Assembly: GCA_019113245.1 (NCBI GenBank)
Contig: DXHU01000020.1
Coordinates: forward strand, 28,101-92,100
DNA length: 64,000 nucleotides
Origin: Candidatus Ornithospirochaeta avicola
GTDB taxonomy: Bacteria; Spirochaetota; Spirochaetia; Sphaerochaetales; Sphaerochaetaceae
Direction: 5' to 3'
Part shown: in pieces, positions 43,686 to 52,535 of the stretch
Position numbering within the stretch: the stretch's first letter is position 1
Layout of the letters: each line of letters starts with the position of its first letter
Position numbers and translations under genes: made by a program
The notes under the pieces: generated by a model
Database searches by the model: none
Seen by the model: only the letters and a program-made list of their open reading frames with translations
What the model was told of the DNA's origin: nothing

Positions 43686-45186
43686 CTGTTACAAAACCGC
43701 CTTTCTCGTCTATCTGGATGCTTCCTCCGTTCAAGAGCATTATCTGGTAGGCAATAGGAAGGCCCATTCCGCTTCCTCCTGAGTGTCTTGACTCATCACC
43801 TCTCGCCCATGGCTCAAAGAATTGCGGACGAGGAGAAGGAAGCATGCCTTTATTTGTGACTCTTATCTCACAGTGCTCATCATACTCTTGAGCAAAGACC
43901 GACACATTCCCATCCCCGTATTCATATGCATTGTCAAGCACCTCGTCAAGTGCTCTTACAGTGAGGGAGAAATCACATAAGACATAGAAATCCGATGTGG
44001 ATGAGAAACTGACATTGGCGCGCTTTTGCAGGACATTGTCAACAAGGTCAAATATATTGACCATCTTCTTTTCAACAGGATAATTTGCTTCTGATATATT
44101 TGCATAAAAGTTGACGCTCTTTATCCTCTCTGAGAGAGTGTTGCATTCTTCTTTCATCTTCTCAACCAGAGCATCATCTACCTTGAAAAGCCCGTCCTGA
44201 GCACCGGAGATCAGCATATTAAGGCTTGTAAGCGGAGTATTTAAGTCATGAGAGATGTTCTTAAGCCATTCCTTTCTTGAAAGCTGATGGCGCTTCAGAT
44301 CCCCGGCAAGCTGAAGGATGTATTCATGGATTTTCTCATACTCCTCTGTAGTGAGCTTTCTCTTATCGAGCTTTATCTCATAGTTTCCTTCAGCAAGGCT
44401 ATTAAGCTGGCTCTGTATATACCTTATGCTCTTTGCATTCCTCTTTGAAATCAGATAACCGAGCACAAGAGTTAAAAGGATTGCAAACGGGAAGAAAAGA
44501 AGGAGGTTCTTTACAATACCGTTTATAAGGATTTCCGTTGGACCATAGACATCAAAATCATATGCGATTATATCCATGTATGCGACAAAGAAACCGTTTG
44601 AATAAATTGCAAAGCTTCCCGATATATCTGATGCGCTGACAACAGACGGAAGAGAGACGCTCATGCTGATAACCCCGGCATCGCTTATGCTGACAGAGTC
44701 AACAACGGAGCCGGAAAATTCATTATGTGTGTCTATTTCAATCTTATATACTGGAACTCTTATAGTCTCATCATGGACGTCACTTGTGGTGTTTATAGAA
44801 ACGGGAAGGGATGATGGGGCACTGAATGTGCTGATGCTTCTCATGCTGTTTCTGTATCCAATCACCACCTGGGGAATGCCGTCCCCTCTGGTGTTGCTTC
44901 CAATTGAGACGGACACATTCCCGCTTTCATCCCTTATGAGGATACCGGAAACTTCAGAGGGAATGTTGTCAAAAATCTGGGAAAGGAATTCAGATGATGA
45001 AATCGGATAGCTCTTAGCATCAAAGTTCATTCTGACTTCCTCTCCAAAAGATGTGAACACATTCATTTTCCAGTCTCTCTGGATATTGAATGTGGCATAT
45101 ACCAAAAAGGCCAGCTGCCCGAAAAAAAGCAGGATGAAAATAAGCATTATCGGAAGCAGCAGCCTTAAATATATATTTCTGATCAT
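43651..45186 (-). CDS. Sensor histidine kinase
   Basis: A 511-residue inner-membrane sensor kinase. Membrane segment 1 is at residues 8-32, followed by an external sensor region of about 185 residues, membrane segment 2 (LLLFFPFAILLTLVLGYLIS), a HAMP-like linker, the phospho-acceptor block NISHDLNTPLTSLN, and the ATPase block with VLDNAYEYGDGN and GGSGMGLPIAYQI. The ATG overlaps the response regulator stop by one base (TGATG), so the two form one signalling pair. Signal unknown. Confidence 0.92.
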   Translation of the reverse strand: MIRNIYLRLLLPIMLIFILLFFGQLAFLVYATFNIQRDWKMNVFTSFGEEVRMNFDAKSYPISSSEFLSQIFDNIPSEVSGILIRDESGNVSVSIGSNTRGDGIPQVVIGYRNSMRSISTFSAPSSLPVSINTTSDVHDETIRVPVYKIEIDTHNEFSGSVVDSVSISDAGVISMSVSLPSVVSASDISGSFAIYSNGFFVAYMDIIAYDFDVYGPTEILINGIVKNLLLFFPFAILLTLVLGYLISKRNAKSIRYIQSQLNSLAEGNYEIKLDKRKLTTEEYEKIHEYILQLAGDLKRHQLSRKEWLKNISHDLNTPLTSLNMLISGAQDGLFKVDDALVEKMKEECNTLSERIKSVNFYANISEANYPVEKKMVNIFDLVDNVLQKRANVSFSSTSDFYVLCDFSLTVRALDEVLDNAYEYGDGNVSVFAQEYDEHCEIRVTNKGMLPSPRPQFFEPWARGDESRHSGGSGMGLPIAYQIMLLNGGSIQIDEKGGFVTVTLSFETAERQ

Positions 45187-45881
45187 CAGCTCTTTCTTTT
45201 TCCTGCAAAGCGGTATCCGTAGCCTCGCACTGTCTCAATCCATCCATCCTGAGCAAGCTTTGCCCTGATGTTCTTTATATGTGTGTCCACAACCCGCTCA
45301 TAGCTTTCGAAGCTGTAGTCAAAGCATTCTTCAAGAATCTGTGCCCTTGAAATGAGATTCGGTGAGTTCTTTGCCAGGTATGATATTATTCTCCACTCGG
45401 CAGCAGTAAGTATAATCTCGCTGTTGTCTAAGAATATCTTATGCTCGTCCTCATCGATTATGAGACTGCTCTCTCCAAGCGTGTACATAAGCTCATTTTC
45501 CTTTTCATCACTCTTTCCGTCCACACGGCGGAAAAGAGCATCTACGCGAAGCACAAGCTCCTTGGGGCTGAACGGCTTTGTAATATAATCATCACAGCCA
45601 AGCTCAAAACCGAGGATTCTGTCAGATTCCTCAACACGTGCTGTAAGAAAGATTATAGGCAGACTCTTATAATGTGCTCTTATCTCTTTGACGAACATGA
45701 AGCCATCCCCGTCAGGAAGCATGACATCCTGGATTAGCATGTCAGGGAGCGCAGCATTGATTGCCTCACGGGCATCCTTGAGTGTCTCAAAGCCCTTTGC
45801 CTCATATCCTGAAATCTCAAGATACTGAACAACTCCGTTACGTATAACATCATGATCTTCAACCACGTAAATTCTCTTCAT
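45186..45881 (-). CDS. OmpR/PhoB-family response regulator
   Basis: A 231-residue regulator with a receiver domain (acidic pocket VEDHD, phospho-acceptor Asp in LIQDVMLPDGDG, TARVEESD, and lysine in DDYITKPFSPKEL) and a C-terminal winged helix (LTAAEWRIISYLAKNSPNLISRAQIL...VDTHIKNIRAKL, ETVRGYGYRF). I take ATG 45881 as start: it follows TATCAT (45889-45894) by seven bases with TTGCCT 16 bases further, another leaderless arrangement. Partner of the kinase encoded next. Confidence 0.92.
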   Translation of the reverse strand: MKRIYVVEDHDVIRNGVVQYLEISGYEAKGFETLKDAREAINAALPDMLIQDVMLPDGDGFMFVKEIRAHYKSLPIIFLTARVEESDRILGFELGCDDYITKPFSPKELVLRVDALFRRVDGKSDEKENELMYTLGESSLIIDEDEHKIFLDNSEIILTAAEWRIISYLAKNSPNLISRAQILEECFDYSFESYERVVDTHIKNIRAKLAQDGWIETVRGYGYRFAGKRKS

Positions 45882-45949
45882 ATCCAAAATGATAATCTCC
45901 TGAGGCACATAGGCAAAGAGAAAATGAGCAAGTTCATGAAAAATACAGA

Positions 45950-46519
45950 TTAATTCTTCTTTCCCTCAGGGAATATGATTTTATACACAAAATAATAGAC
46001 AATCATGGCAAATGTGCCAGCAATCGCAGTTACAATGATGTTGTAAATATAAGGTGAGACAAGCCTTGCTACAACCGGCATCCAGAGATTGTTGAATCCG
46101 TTTGAGAGGAATGAGATTATCAGCCAGGCAATTAAATACCACATAAGCTGGTAATATACATTGCCCTTGCTCTTGAATGTTATGTTCCTCTGAAACGGGA
46201 AATTGAAGAGCTGGGCCGCAAGGGTTCCGGCCATATAGCTTATGAAATACCCGAGCCCGCCGCCTATCATAACGCTTCCTGCACTGTCATAAAGCACATC
46301 AAAGCCTATCATGCTCCAGGTGAATGTATAACCAAATAAGGTTATTGTCTTCTCTGGCCATAAAAAAGGGATAGCTGCATATTTCATTCCAAGAATATGT
46401 GGAAGAAATGAGAAAACTGAATACTGCACGATGCTTGAGAAGAAACTGAAAAGACAGAAAAAGAGAAGTCTTCTTATTTCCTTAATCAAATCCGGATGTC
46501 GCTGTTTGAAATTTTCCAC
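45950..46519 (-). CDS. GtrA-like membrane protein
   Basis: A small polytopic protein of about 190 residues with four hydrophobic segments and the GtrA-type block AQLFNFPFQRNITFKSKGN. GtrA proteins help move lipid-linked sugars across the inner membrane in surface polysaccharide assembly. The start is uncertain: I favour GTG 46519, which follows TATACT (46526-46531) by six bases; the open frame could reach a TTG at 46540, but that lies in the T-run of the rpsD terminator. Confidence 0.7.
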   Translation of the reverse strand: MENFKQRHPDLIKEIRRLLFFCLFSFFSSIVQYSVFSFLPHILGMKYAAIPFLWPEKTITLFGYTFTWSMIGFDVLYDSAGSVMIGGGLGYFISYMAGTLAAQLFNFPFQRNITFKSKGNVYYQLMWYLIAWLIISFLSNGFNNLWMPVVARLVSPYIYNIIVTAIAGTFAMIVYYFVYKIIFPEGKKN

Positions 46520-46530
46520 TGCATCAGTAT

Positions 46531-46560
46531 AAAAAAACAAGGCGGTGCGTGAACACCACC
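46531..46560 (-). terminator. rpsD terminator overlapping the gtrA-like promoter
   Basis: Minus strand stem GGTGGTG/CACCGCC (one G-T pair), then TTGTTTTTTT. The last T of the run is the first base of the TATACT -10 box used by the next gene. Confidence 0.75.
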
Positions 46561-46573
46561 TTTATAGCCATTT

Positions 46574-46606
46574 GAAATACTTTTTGAGGGCAGCCGTAAG
46601 TATTTC
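46574..46606 (-). repeat. Long inverted repeat in the rpsD 3' untranslated region
   Basis: Perfect nine-base arms GAAATACTT and AAGTATTTC separated by 15 bases, 73 bases beyond the rpsD stop and ahead of the terminator. It could stabilise the rpsD mRNA or be a processing site. No gene is seen in 46561-46678. Confidence 0.5.
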
Positions 46607-46678
46607 TAGAAGAAGAGCCACAAATTGGAATGAGGTGGTCATCTCCTTCGTTTTCCTGTGGACCGGAACTGGCGTTAA

Positions 46679-47272
46679 TTACTTTGAGTAGTACTCGACT
46701 ACGAGCTGGTCGTTAACCTGTACAGGAATCTCGTTTCTCTCTGGAAGTCTTGTGAGCTTACCAGAAAACTCCTCTTCATTCTTCTCAAAATAAGGAAGAT
46801 TGAATGCCGGATGGCCAAGGAAGTTATCCCTGAAGTGCTCATTCTTTCTGCTCTTCTCCTTAAGGGAAACAACATCACCAACCTGGAGCTGGTATGAAGG
46901 AATGTTCACTTTCTTTCCGTTTACAAGGATGTGACCGTGAGAAACAAGCTGACGAGCAAGTCTGATTGAGTTTGCAAAACCGATTCTGTAAACAGCATTG
47001 TCAAGTCTTCTCTCAAGAGAGATGACAAGAGCATCACCTGTCATGAGCTGAGACTTAAGAGCCTTCTCATAATAGTGGCGGAGCTGCTTCTCAAGAATAC
47101 CGTAGTAAGCCTTGAGCTTCTGCTTCTCAGTAAGCTGTCTTGAATAGTCAGTCGGCTTCTTTCTCTTTGCGAATGCCGGGCTGGATGCCCTGTTCATTGC
47201 CTTCGGGTGTCCACAATAATTTACCCCGAGTCTTCTGCACTGTTTGAATCTAGGACTCATGTTTCTTGCCAT
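46679..47272 (-). CDS. rpsD: Small ribosomal subunit protein S4
   Basis: A 197-residue 16S rRNA-binding protein that nucleates 30S assembly. It has [18 protein letters not shown] at the start and the S4 RNA-binding domain [45 protein letters not shown]. It stands alone here, outside the usual alpha operon, as in many lineages. A GGAGGG ribosome site precedes ATG. Confidence 0.96.
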   Translation of the reverse strand: MARNMSPRFKQCRRLGVNYCGHPKAMNRASSPAFAKRKKPTDYSRQLTEKQKLKAYYGILEKQLRHYYEKALKSQLMTGDALVISLERRLDNAVYRIGFANSIRLARQLVSHGHILVNGKKVNIPSYQLQVGDVVSLKEKSRKNEHFRDNFLGHPAFNLPYFEKNEEEFSGKLTRLPERNEIPVQVNDQLVVEYYSK

Positions 47273-47367
47273 AGATTTAAAACCCTCCAGTTACAATTAA
47301 TATGTTGATACCAACTCTGCTAATTTACTCCATTCGAGGATTTTCTGTCAATATAAGAATTTAATTC

Positions 47368-47676
47368 TTATACCAGAATTGCTTCAACCTGAGCCTTGCT
47401 CCTGCCTCCGACATTGACTGATTCAACCTTTCCATCCTTGAAATAAACGAGAGTCGGAATGCTCATCACGCCGTATTCTGCTGCAAGATCAGGGTTCTCA
47501 TCAACATCAACCTTGTAAATCACGACATCGCTTCTCTCTTCGCTGAGCTTATCGAGAATAGGACTCATCATCTTGCAGGGGCCGCACCATGTGGCAAAGA
47601 AATCAACAAGTACCGGCTTTGTGCTCTTGATGACCTTTTCTTCAAACTGATTCTCTTTAATATGTTCTGCTGCCAT
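47368..47676 (-). CDS. trxA: Thioredoxin
   Basis: A 102-residue redox protein with VDFFATWCGPCKMMSPIL carrying the WCGPC active site, the buried Asp replaced in the usual place by the VDFFA stretch, and the cis-proline SIPTLVYFKDGK. It keeps cytosolic thiols reduced with thioredoxin reductase. Start follows AAGGAGATTGAT. Single gene, divergent to the GH2 gene. Confidence 0.95.
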   Translation of the reverse strand: MAAEHIKENQFEEKVIKSTKPVLVDFFATWCGPCKMMSPILDKLSEERSDVVIYKVDVDENPDLAAEYGVMSIPTLVYFKDGKVESVNVGGRSKAQVEAILV

Positions 47677-47752
47677 ATCAATCTCCTTTGAGTTTTTCTT
47701 TAAGATAAGAGCAAAAATGAAAAAAGGAAAGGAAAAATATTATAATAGTCTT

Positions 47753-49405
47753 ATGAAGTGTCCTAATCCATTTATCAGAAGAGAAAACACAGTCTGTCTT
47801 GACGGAGCCTGGCTTTACTCGGTTTACGGAAAAAACGGAGAGAAAGTATATGAGAGCACAATCATGGTTCCATTCTGTCCTGAAAGCGTGAAAAGCGGTG
47901 TGAAAAGAAGAACAGAAAGCTTTGAAAGGATGGAATACACGAAAAATGTCAGGATAGACAGGAAAAAGAACAAGCGCTATATTCTCACATTTCTTGCTTC
48001 TGACAGCTCTTCATGCCTTTTTATAAACGGGAAAGCAGTCAGCGAGCACGATTGCGGCTATCTGCCGTTCTCGTCTGACATAACTTCCTTTTTTGAAGGC
48101 GACAGCTTTGAGATAAAGCTTGTTGTAAAGGATGAGCTTCTTGAAAACGAGAAACCCAGAGGAAAACAGAGTATCAAGCCGCACAGGATCTGGTATGAGC
48201 GCACAAGCGGGATATACATGTCAGTCTTTCTTGAAGAAGTTGAGAAAAGCTATGTCAGCTCCATATTCTATACCCCGCTTGAGGATTTAAGCGGAGTAAG
48301 AGTGCTTGCTGTGACAAATGATGGAGAGATAAAGAAAGCAATAGCAACTATCGGGGGAAAGAGCTACGAGATAAAAACAAACGTGGCATCTGTCATCCGC
48401 CCAGATGAAATAAGGCTATGGAGCCCGGATGATCCTTATCTCTACTTTCTGAGGATAAAAGCAGGAGAAGATGAGTTTGATTCATATTTTGCACTAAGGA
48501 AGATTGAAATAAAGGATGATGAGAAAGGAATAAAAAGGCTTTTTCTTAACGGAAACAACTGCTTCTGTCATGGGATTCTCAATCAGGGCTATTATCCTGA
48601 TGCGCTCCTGACTGGATGTGAAGAGGATTTCATCTCAGACATAAGAAAAGCAAAGAGCATGGGCTTTAATATGATGCGAATACACATAAAGATTGAAAAT
48701 CCTCTTTTTTACTATCATGCAGATTGCATAGGCATGCTCATATGGCAGGACTTTGTAAACGGAGGCGGGAAGTACAACAGCGCTCTCATCACTCTTCCTG
48801 TGTTCCTTTCCTTCAAGATAAAGGATAATCATTACCGCCTTCTTTCAAGGAGGGATGAGAATGAGAGAAATGCATTCATCACTTTCTGTCAGAACACAGT
48901 TCTTCATCTATATAACCATCCGTCAATAATCGAATGGACAATTTTCAACGAGGGATGGGGACAGTTTGACAGCAGAAAGATTACACAGATAATAAAAAGA
49001 ACAGACTCAAGCAGACTCATAGACTCAGCATCAGGATGGTTTGACCAGGGCTCTGGAGATTTTGAATCGCACCATGTGTATTTCAGAAAATTCAAAGCAA
49101 AAAGAAAAAAAAGGAGCAGAGCCCTTGCTCTCACTGAATATGGAGGATACGGACTTGATCTATCTGGAAGGAAAATGACATTCTCCTACAAGAAGATAAA
49201 GGACAGCAGAAGCCTTGAAAGAGAGTTTATAAAAGGAGTCAGAGAAAGCGTCAAAGAAAACATTGAAAAAGGTCTTGTTGCATCAGTATATACGCAGCTA
49301 TGCGATGTAGAGGGCGAAAAAAACGGCCTCCTGGATGAGAATCATGATATGAAAGTCAATCCAGAGGCCCTCAGAAAATCAGCTGAAGAGCTAATCAGAT
49401 GTTGA
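47753..49405 (+). CDS. Glycoside hydrolase family 2 enzyme
   Basis: About 550 residues, cytosolic (no signal). The N-terminal jelly-roll (CLDGAWLYSV, SSSCLFINGKAVSEHDCGYLPFSSDIT), the immunoglobulin-like domain and the TIM barrel with FNMMRIHIK follow in GH2 order. The acid/base is Glu400 in FNEGWGQF and the nucleophile Glu462 in ALTEYGGYG. Substrate (beta-galactoside, glucuronide or mannoside) is not clear. ATG 47753 follows TATAAT (47741-47746) by six bases with no ribosome site; an ATG 12 codons upstream lies before that box and is unlikely. Tail overlaps ychF by 11 bases. Confidence 0.85.
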   Translation: MKCPNPFIRRENTVCLDGAWLYSVYGKNGEKVYESTIMVPFCPESVKSGVKRRTESFERMEYTKNVRIDRKKNKRYILTFLASDSSSCLFINGKAVSEHDCGYLPFSSDITSFFEGDSFEIKLVVKDELLENEKPRGKQSIKPHRIWYERTSGIYMSVFLEEVEKSYVSSIFYTPLEDLSGVRVLAVTNDGEIKKAIATIGGKSYEIKTNVASVIRPDEIRLWSPDDPYLYFLRIKAGEDEFDSYFALRKIEIKDDEKGIKRLFLNGNNCFCHGILNQGYYPDALLTGCEEDFISDIRKAKSMGFNMMRIHIKIENPLFYYHADCIGMLIWQDFVNGGGKYNSALITLPVFLSFKIKDNHYRLLSRRDENERNAFITFCQNTVLHLYNHPSIIEWTIFNEGWGQFDSRKITQIIKRTDSSRLIDSASGWFDQGSGDFESHHVYFRKFKAKRKKRSRALALTEYGGYGLDLSGRKMTFSYKKIKDSRSLEREFIKGVRESVKENIEKGLVASVYTQLCDVEGEKNGLLDENHDMKVNPEALRKSAEELIRC

Positions 49406-50501
49406 ACTTGAAGAACATCACGTCCCCGTCCTTGACGACATAGTCCCGGCCCTCCAGACGGAGCTTTCCAGCCTCTTTGACTTTCTGCTCACTGCCGTAT
49501 TTGAAGAGATCTTCTACATTATATACTTCAGCCTTGATGAATCCTTTCTCAAAATCTGTATGGATGACTCCTGCACACTCAGGAGCCTTTGCTCCCTCGC
49601 GGAATGTCCATGCCCTGTCCTCATCCTTTCCTGCGGTGAAGAAGGTTCTCAGTCCAAGCGTCCTGTAGGCTGCGCGGATAAGAGGATTGAGTCCGCTTTC
49701 AGAAAGTCCTACAGACTCAAGGAACTCCTTTCTCTCCTCTGCACTCTCAAGACTGGCTATCTCGCTTTCTATCTTGCCGCATATCTTTATGACTTCAGCA
49801 TTCTCCTGCTTTGCAATCTCACGGACTTGAGAGACATAATCATTGTCTTCACAAATTGCATCCTCATCGACGTTGCATACATAAATCACGGGCTTGAGTG
49901 TCATAAGATGCAGATCATAGACTGCTTTCTTCTCATCCTCATCAGTAATCACACTGCGGGCAGGAATCCCTTCAGAAAGGGCGCTAAGAAGTTTCTCGTA
50001 AATGGGAAGCACAAACTCATTTTCTTTCTGCATTTCCTTGCTCACGCGCGACAGTTTGCTCTGCTTCTGATAACGCTTGTCAACAGTCTCCCAGTCTGCA
50101 AGCGCAAGTTCGATGTTGATTGTCTCTATATCTCCTTTCGGGTCTATCTTATTGTTGACATGCACGATATCAGGATTGTCAAAGCATCTGACTACATGGG
50201 CAATTACTCCCACTTCCCTTATTGATGCGAGGAATCTGTTTCCTAGCCCCTCTCCCTTGCTTGCACCCCTTACAAGTCCTGCAATATCTACAAACTCAAC
50301 CGTTGCAGGAACAACGCGCTCAGGAGGAATGATCTCGGCAATCCGAGTCAGCCTTTCATCGGGTACACTTACTATTCCCACATTAGGATCTATTGTACAG
50401 AAAGGGTAATTTGCCGCTTCAGCAGGTGCTGATGTGACAGCTGAAAAAATAGTTGACTTGCCAACATTGGGCAGTCCTACGATACCACAATTTAAACCCA
50501 T
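49395..50501 (-). CDS. ychF: Ribosome-binding ATPase YchF
   Basis: A 368-residue Obg-family P-loop NTPase. G1 is GLPNVGKSTIF, G3 DIAGLVRGASKGEGLGNRFL, and the G4 position reads CNVDED, the NxxE form that makes YchF prefer ATP. The C-terminal TGS-like region ends SDGDVMFFKFNI-type (VKDGDVMFFKFNI). It takes part in ribosome-linked stress responses. ATG 50501 is preceded by GAGG; a TTG four codons earlier is less likely. Confidence 0.96.
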   Translation of the reverse strand: MGLNCGIVGLPNVGKSTIFSAVTSAPAEAANYPFCTIDPNVGIVSVPDERLTRIAEIIPPERVVPATVEFVDIAGLVRGASKGEGLGNRFLASIREVGVIAHVVRCFDNPDIVHVNNKIDPKGDIETINIELALADWETVDKRYQKQSKLSRVSKEMQKENEFVLPIYEKLLSALSEGIPARSVITDEDEKKAVYDLHLMTLKPVIYVCNVDEDAICEDNDYVSQVREIAKQENAEVIKICGKIESEIASLESAEERKEFLESVGLSESGLNPLIRAAYRTLGLRTFFTAGKDEDRAWTFREGAKAPECAGVIHTDFEKGFIKAEVYNVEDLFKYGSEQKVKEAGKLRLEGRDYVVKDGDVMFFKFNI

Positions 50502-50553
50502 AGTTTTCCTCAACTAGTGACTCTAGCACAAAAATGAATTATTCTCCAGCTGT

Positions 50554-51807
50554 ATGGAAGAAAACCGTGTCCTTTTGATCACCACCAGAAGTGCAGATGA
50601 AAGCGATAAAAGACTCTTTTTGAAGGAAAGGGAAATTAGAAGCCTTTTGAACACTCTTTCTGTCAATGTGGTCTTTCATCAGAGTTTTCCGCTTAGGCAA
50701 ATCAATGCAAACACTTATATCGGCAAAGGACAGGCTGAGAGCCTTTCTCCTGTTATAAAATACTATGAGGCTGATGAAGTTGTAATCGATGCATTCCTGT
50801 CTGCAAGGCAGGAAAACAATCTTGAGAGAATCTTCGGCGTTCCTGTAAACGACAGGGAGGGCGTCATATTGTCGATATTCTTCCAGAACGCACATTCAAA
50901 AGAGGCCCGACTTCAGATAGAGAAAGCAGAAAGGGAGTACCTCCTGCCGAGGCTGAAGAACAGAGAAGCAAACTTTTCTCAGCAGCGAGGCGGAGTCAGG
51001 GGTGCCAAAGGAGAAGGAGAAAGGCAGATTGAGCTTTCTCGCCGCCTTCTTTCAAGCCGCATATATTCCCTTGAAAGGGAAATTGAGAAAATAAAGAAAA
51101 TACGCAGAACTCAGAGGAAAAAAAGAGAGGAGGAAATTTTCTCATTTGCATTAACAGGTTATACTAATGCAGGGAAAAGCAGCCTATTGAGAGCTCTTAC
51201 AGGATCACCTGTGCTTGTTGAGGACAAACTCTTTGCAACTCTGGATACCACAACAAGGAAAATGAGGCTTCCCGATGGAATTGATGTGCTTATCTCAGAC
51301 ACTGTCGGGTTTATCACAAATCTGCCACACCGCCTGATTGATGCCTTTTCTTCAACACTTGAAGAGGCTTTGTCTGCATCTGCAATCATAATAGTATCAG
51401 ACCTCTCCCACCCTGATGCGCTTGAATGCTTCGAGACTACTAAGAGAACACTCTCAGAGCTTGGTGCGGATGACAAGGTAGCCCTCCATATTCTAAACAA
51501 GACAGATGCAATTTATGATGACCTTGCATACTACCGCCTCAGGAATACAGGAATAAAGACAGTTGAATGCTCTGTAAAGGAAATGAAAGGACTTGACAGT
51601 GTGATTTCTGCCCTTTCAGAAATAGCGGAAAAAGAATATGCAAGCTTTGTAATATCTGTGAAAAATGACGGCAGGCTCTACTCATCTCTTCCTTCTGCCG
51701 CGATTGTCAAAGCAGAATATGAAGGCGAATACGTAAAGGCACTTATAAGAGTGAAGAAGACTCTTGAAGAGTCGGTCAAGAAAATAATTGAAAAGATTAA
51801 GGCATAA
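50554..51807 (+). CDS. hflX: GTPase HflX
   Basis: A 417-residue ribosome-splitting GTPase. The N-terminal domain has NANTYIGKGQAESL, and RLKNREANFSQQRGGVRGAKGEGERQIELSRR leads into a coiled coil. The GTPase domain has G1 GYTNAGKSSL, switch TTTRKM, G3 DTVGFITNLPH and G4 NKTD. It rescues stalled ribosomes under heat stress. The ATG follows a weak TATTCT box (50540-50545) by eight bases, with GTGACT 17 bases upstream, so it may also be leaderless. Confidence 0.95.
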   Translation: MEENRVLLITTRSADESDKRLFLKEREIRSLLNTLSVNVVFHQSFPLRQINANTYIGKGQAESLSPVIKYYEADEVVIDAFLSARQENNLERIFGVPVNDREGVILSIFFQNAHSKEARLQIEKAEREYLLPRLKNREANFSQQRGGVRGAKGEGERQIELSRRLLSSRIYSLEREIEKIKKIRRTQRKKREEEIFSFALTGYTNAGKSSLLRALTGSPVLVEDKLFATLDTTTRKMRLPDGIDVLISDTVGFITNLPHRLIDAFSSTLEEALSASAIIIVSDLSHPDALECFETTKRTLSELGADDKVALHILNKTDAIYDDLAYYRLRNTGIKTVECSVKEMKGLDSVISALSEIAEKEYASFVISVKNDGRLYSSLPSAAIVKAEYEGEYVKALIRVKKTLEESVKKIIEKIKA

Positions 51808-51832
51808 AAAAAGCGGGAAACAAATCCCGCTT
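51805..51832. terminator. Terminator between hflX and the outer-membrane protein gene
   Basis: Stem AAGCGGGA/TCCCGCTT (eight pairs), loop AACAAA. On the minus strand it is followed by TTTTTTT, so it mainly serves the outer-membrane gene; it also lies at the hflX stop. Confidence 0.8.
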
Positions 51833-51848
51833 AACCAAAATCTGGTTT

Positions 51849-52361
51849 TTAGTTGAGATCGAACTGATAGCCAGCTCCGATTGCACCGGATGCTCCGAAT
51901 CCCAAGTCAAACTGTGTACCGAAGTTAAGAGCAACACCAAGACCGAGACGAGCATAGAAGAGCCATCCTGTGTCTGGAATCATGTACTCAACACCGACAA
52001 GTGCCTGAGGAGAGATTCCGAATACAAATGTTTTTTCTGCAAGGATAAAGCTCATTGGAACAATTACACCTGCAACAAGAGGCATGTGATGACCACCGCC
52101 GAAATCAAAATCTGCAACCTGGTATGCAAGACCTACATCAGCACCGATTGAGAAATGGTTGCTTGATACATTGAGAAAATCGAAACCGACGTTGGCAAGA
52201 ATATCAAAATCGCCAAGGCCGAACTTCATGCCCACACCTGTGTTTGTTCCGAGGTTAAGAGCAACAGTCATTGTGTTGTCGCTTGTTCCGCGGAATGAAG
52301 CAGCTGTTGCTGGAGCAATCAGAAGAGCTGCTACAAGAAGAATCATTAAAAACTTTTTCAT
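51849..52361 (-). CDS. Small outer-membrane beta-barrel protein
   Basis: A 170-residue exported protein. Residues 1-21 form a signal peptide (basic start, hydrophobic core, ATAA cleavage region). The mature part is built of alternating amphipathic strands with many glycines (TNTGVGMKFGLGDFDILANVGFDF, YARLGLGVALNFG, LGFGASGAIGAGYQF), typical of an eight-stranded OmpA/OmpW-size barrel in a diderm. Function unknown. AGGAGA precedes ATG. Monocistronic with its own terminator. Confidence 0.75.
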   Translation of the reverse strand: MKKFLMILLVAALLIAPATAASFRGTSDNTMTVALNLGTNTGVGMKFGLGDFDILANVGFDFLNVSSNHFSIGADVGLAYQVADFDFGGGHHMPLVAGVIVPMSFILAEKTFVFGISPQALVGVEYMIPDTGWLFYARLGLGVALNFGTQFDLGFGASGAIGAGYQFDLN

Positions 52362-52535
52362 ACTTTCTCCTAAAATACTTAGATAAAACTATCTTAACTA
52401 AAGTGAGTTTAAAACATAGAATGAAAATAGTAAAGCGAATTGGATAAAAATTTTTTATATAAGTTTTATATAATTTTTTACTATAAAAGAAAATATCTGC
52501 AAAACAAACAGCATATGAGGAGGTTACACATCTTC
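52362..52535. promoter_or_regulatory. AT-rich divergent promoter region (OMP / rlmN)
   Basis: Very AT-rich. TATATAAT (around 52467-52474) and TATAAA (around 52481) boxes face rlmN; the minus side has AAGATAG-like -10 elements toward the OMP gene. No hairpin or gene seen. Confidence 0.4.
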
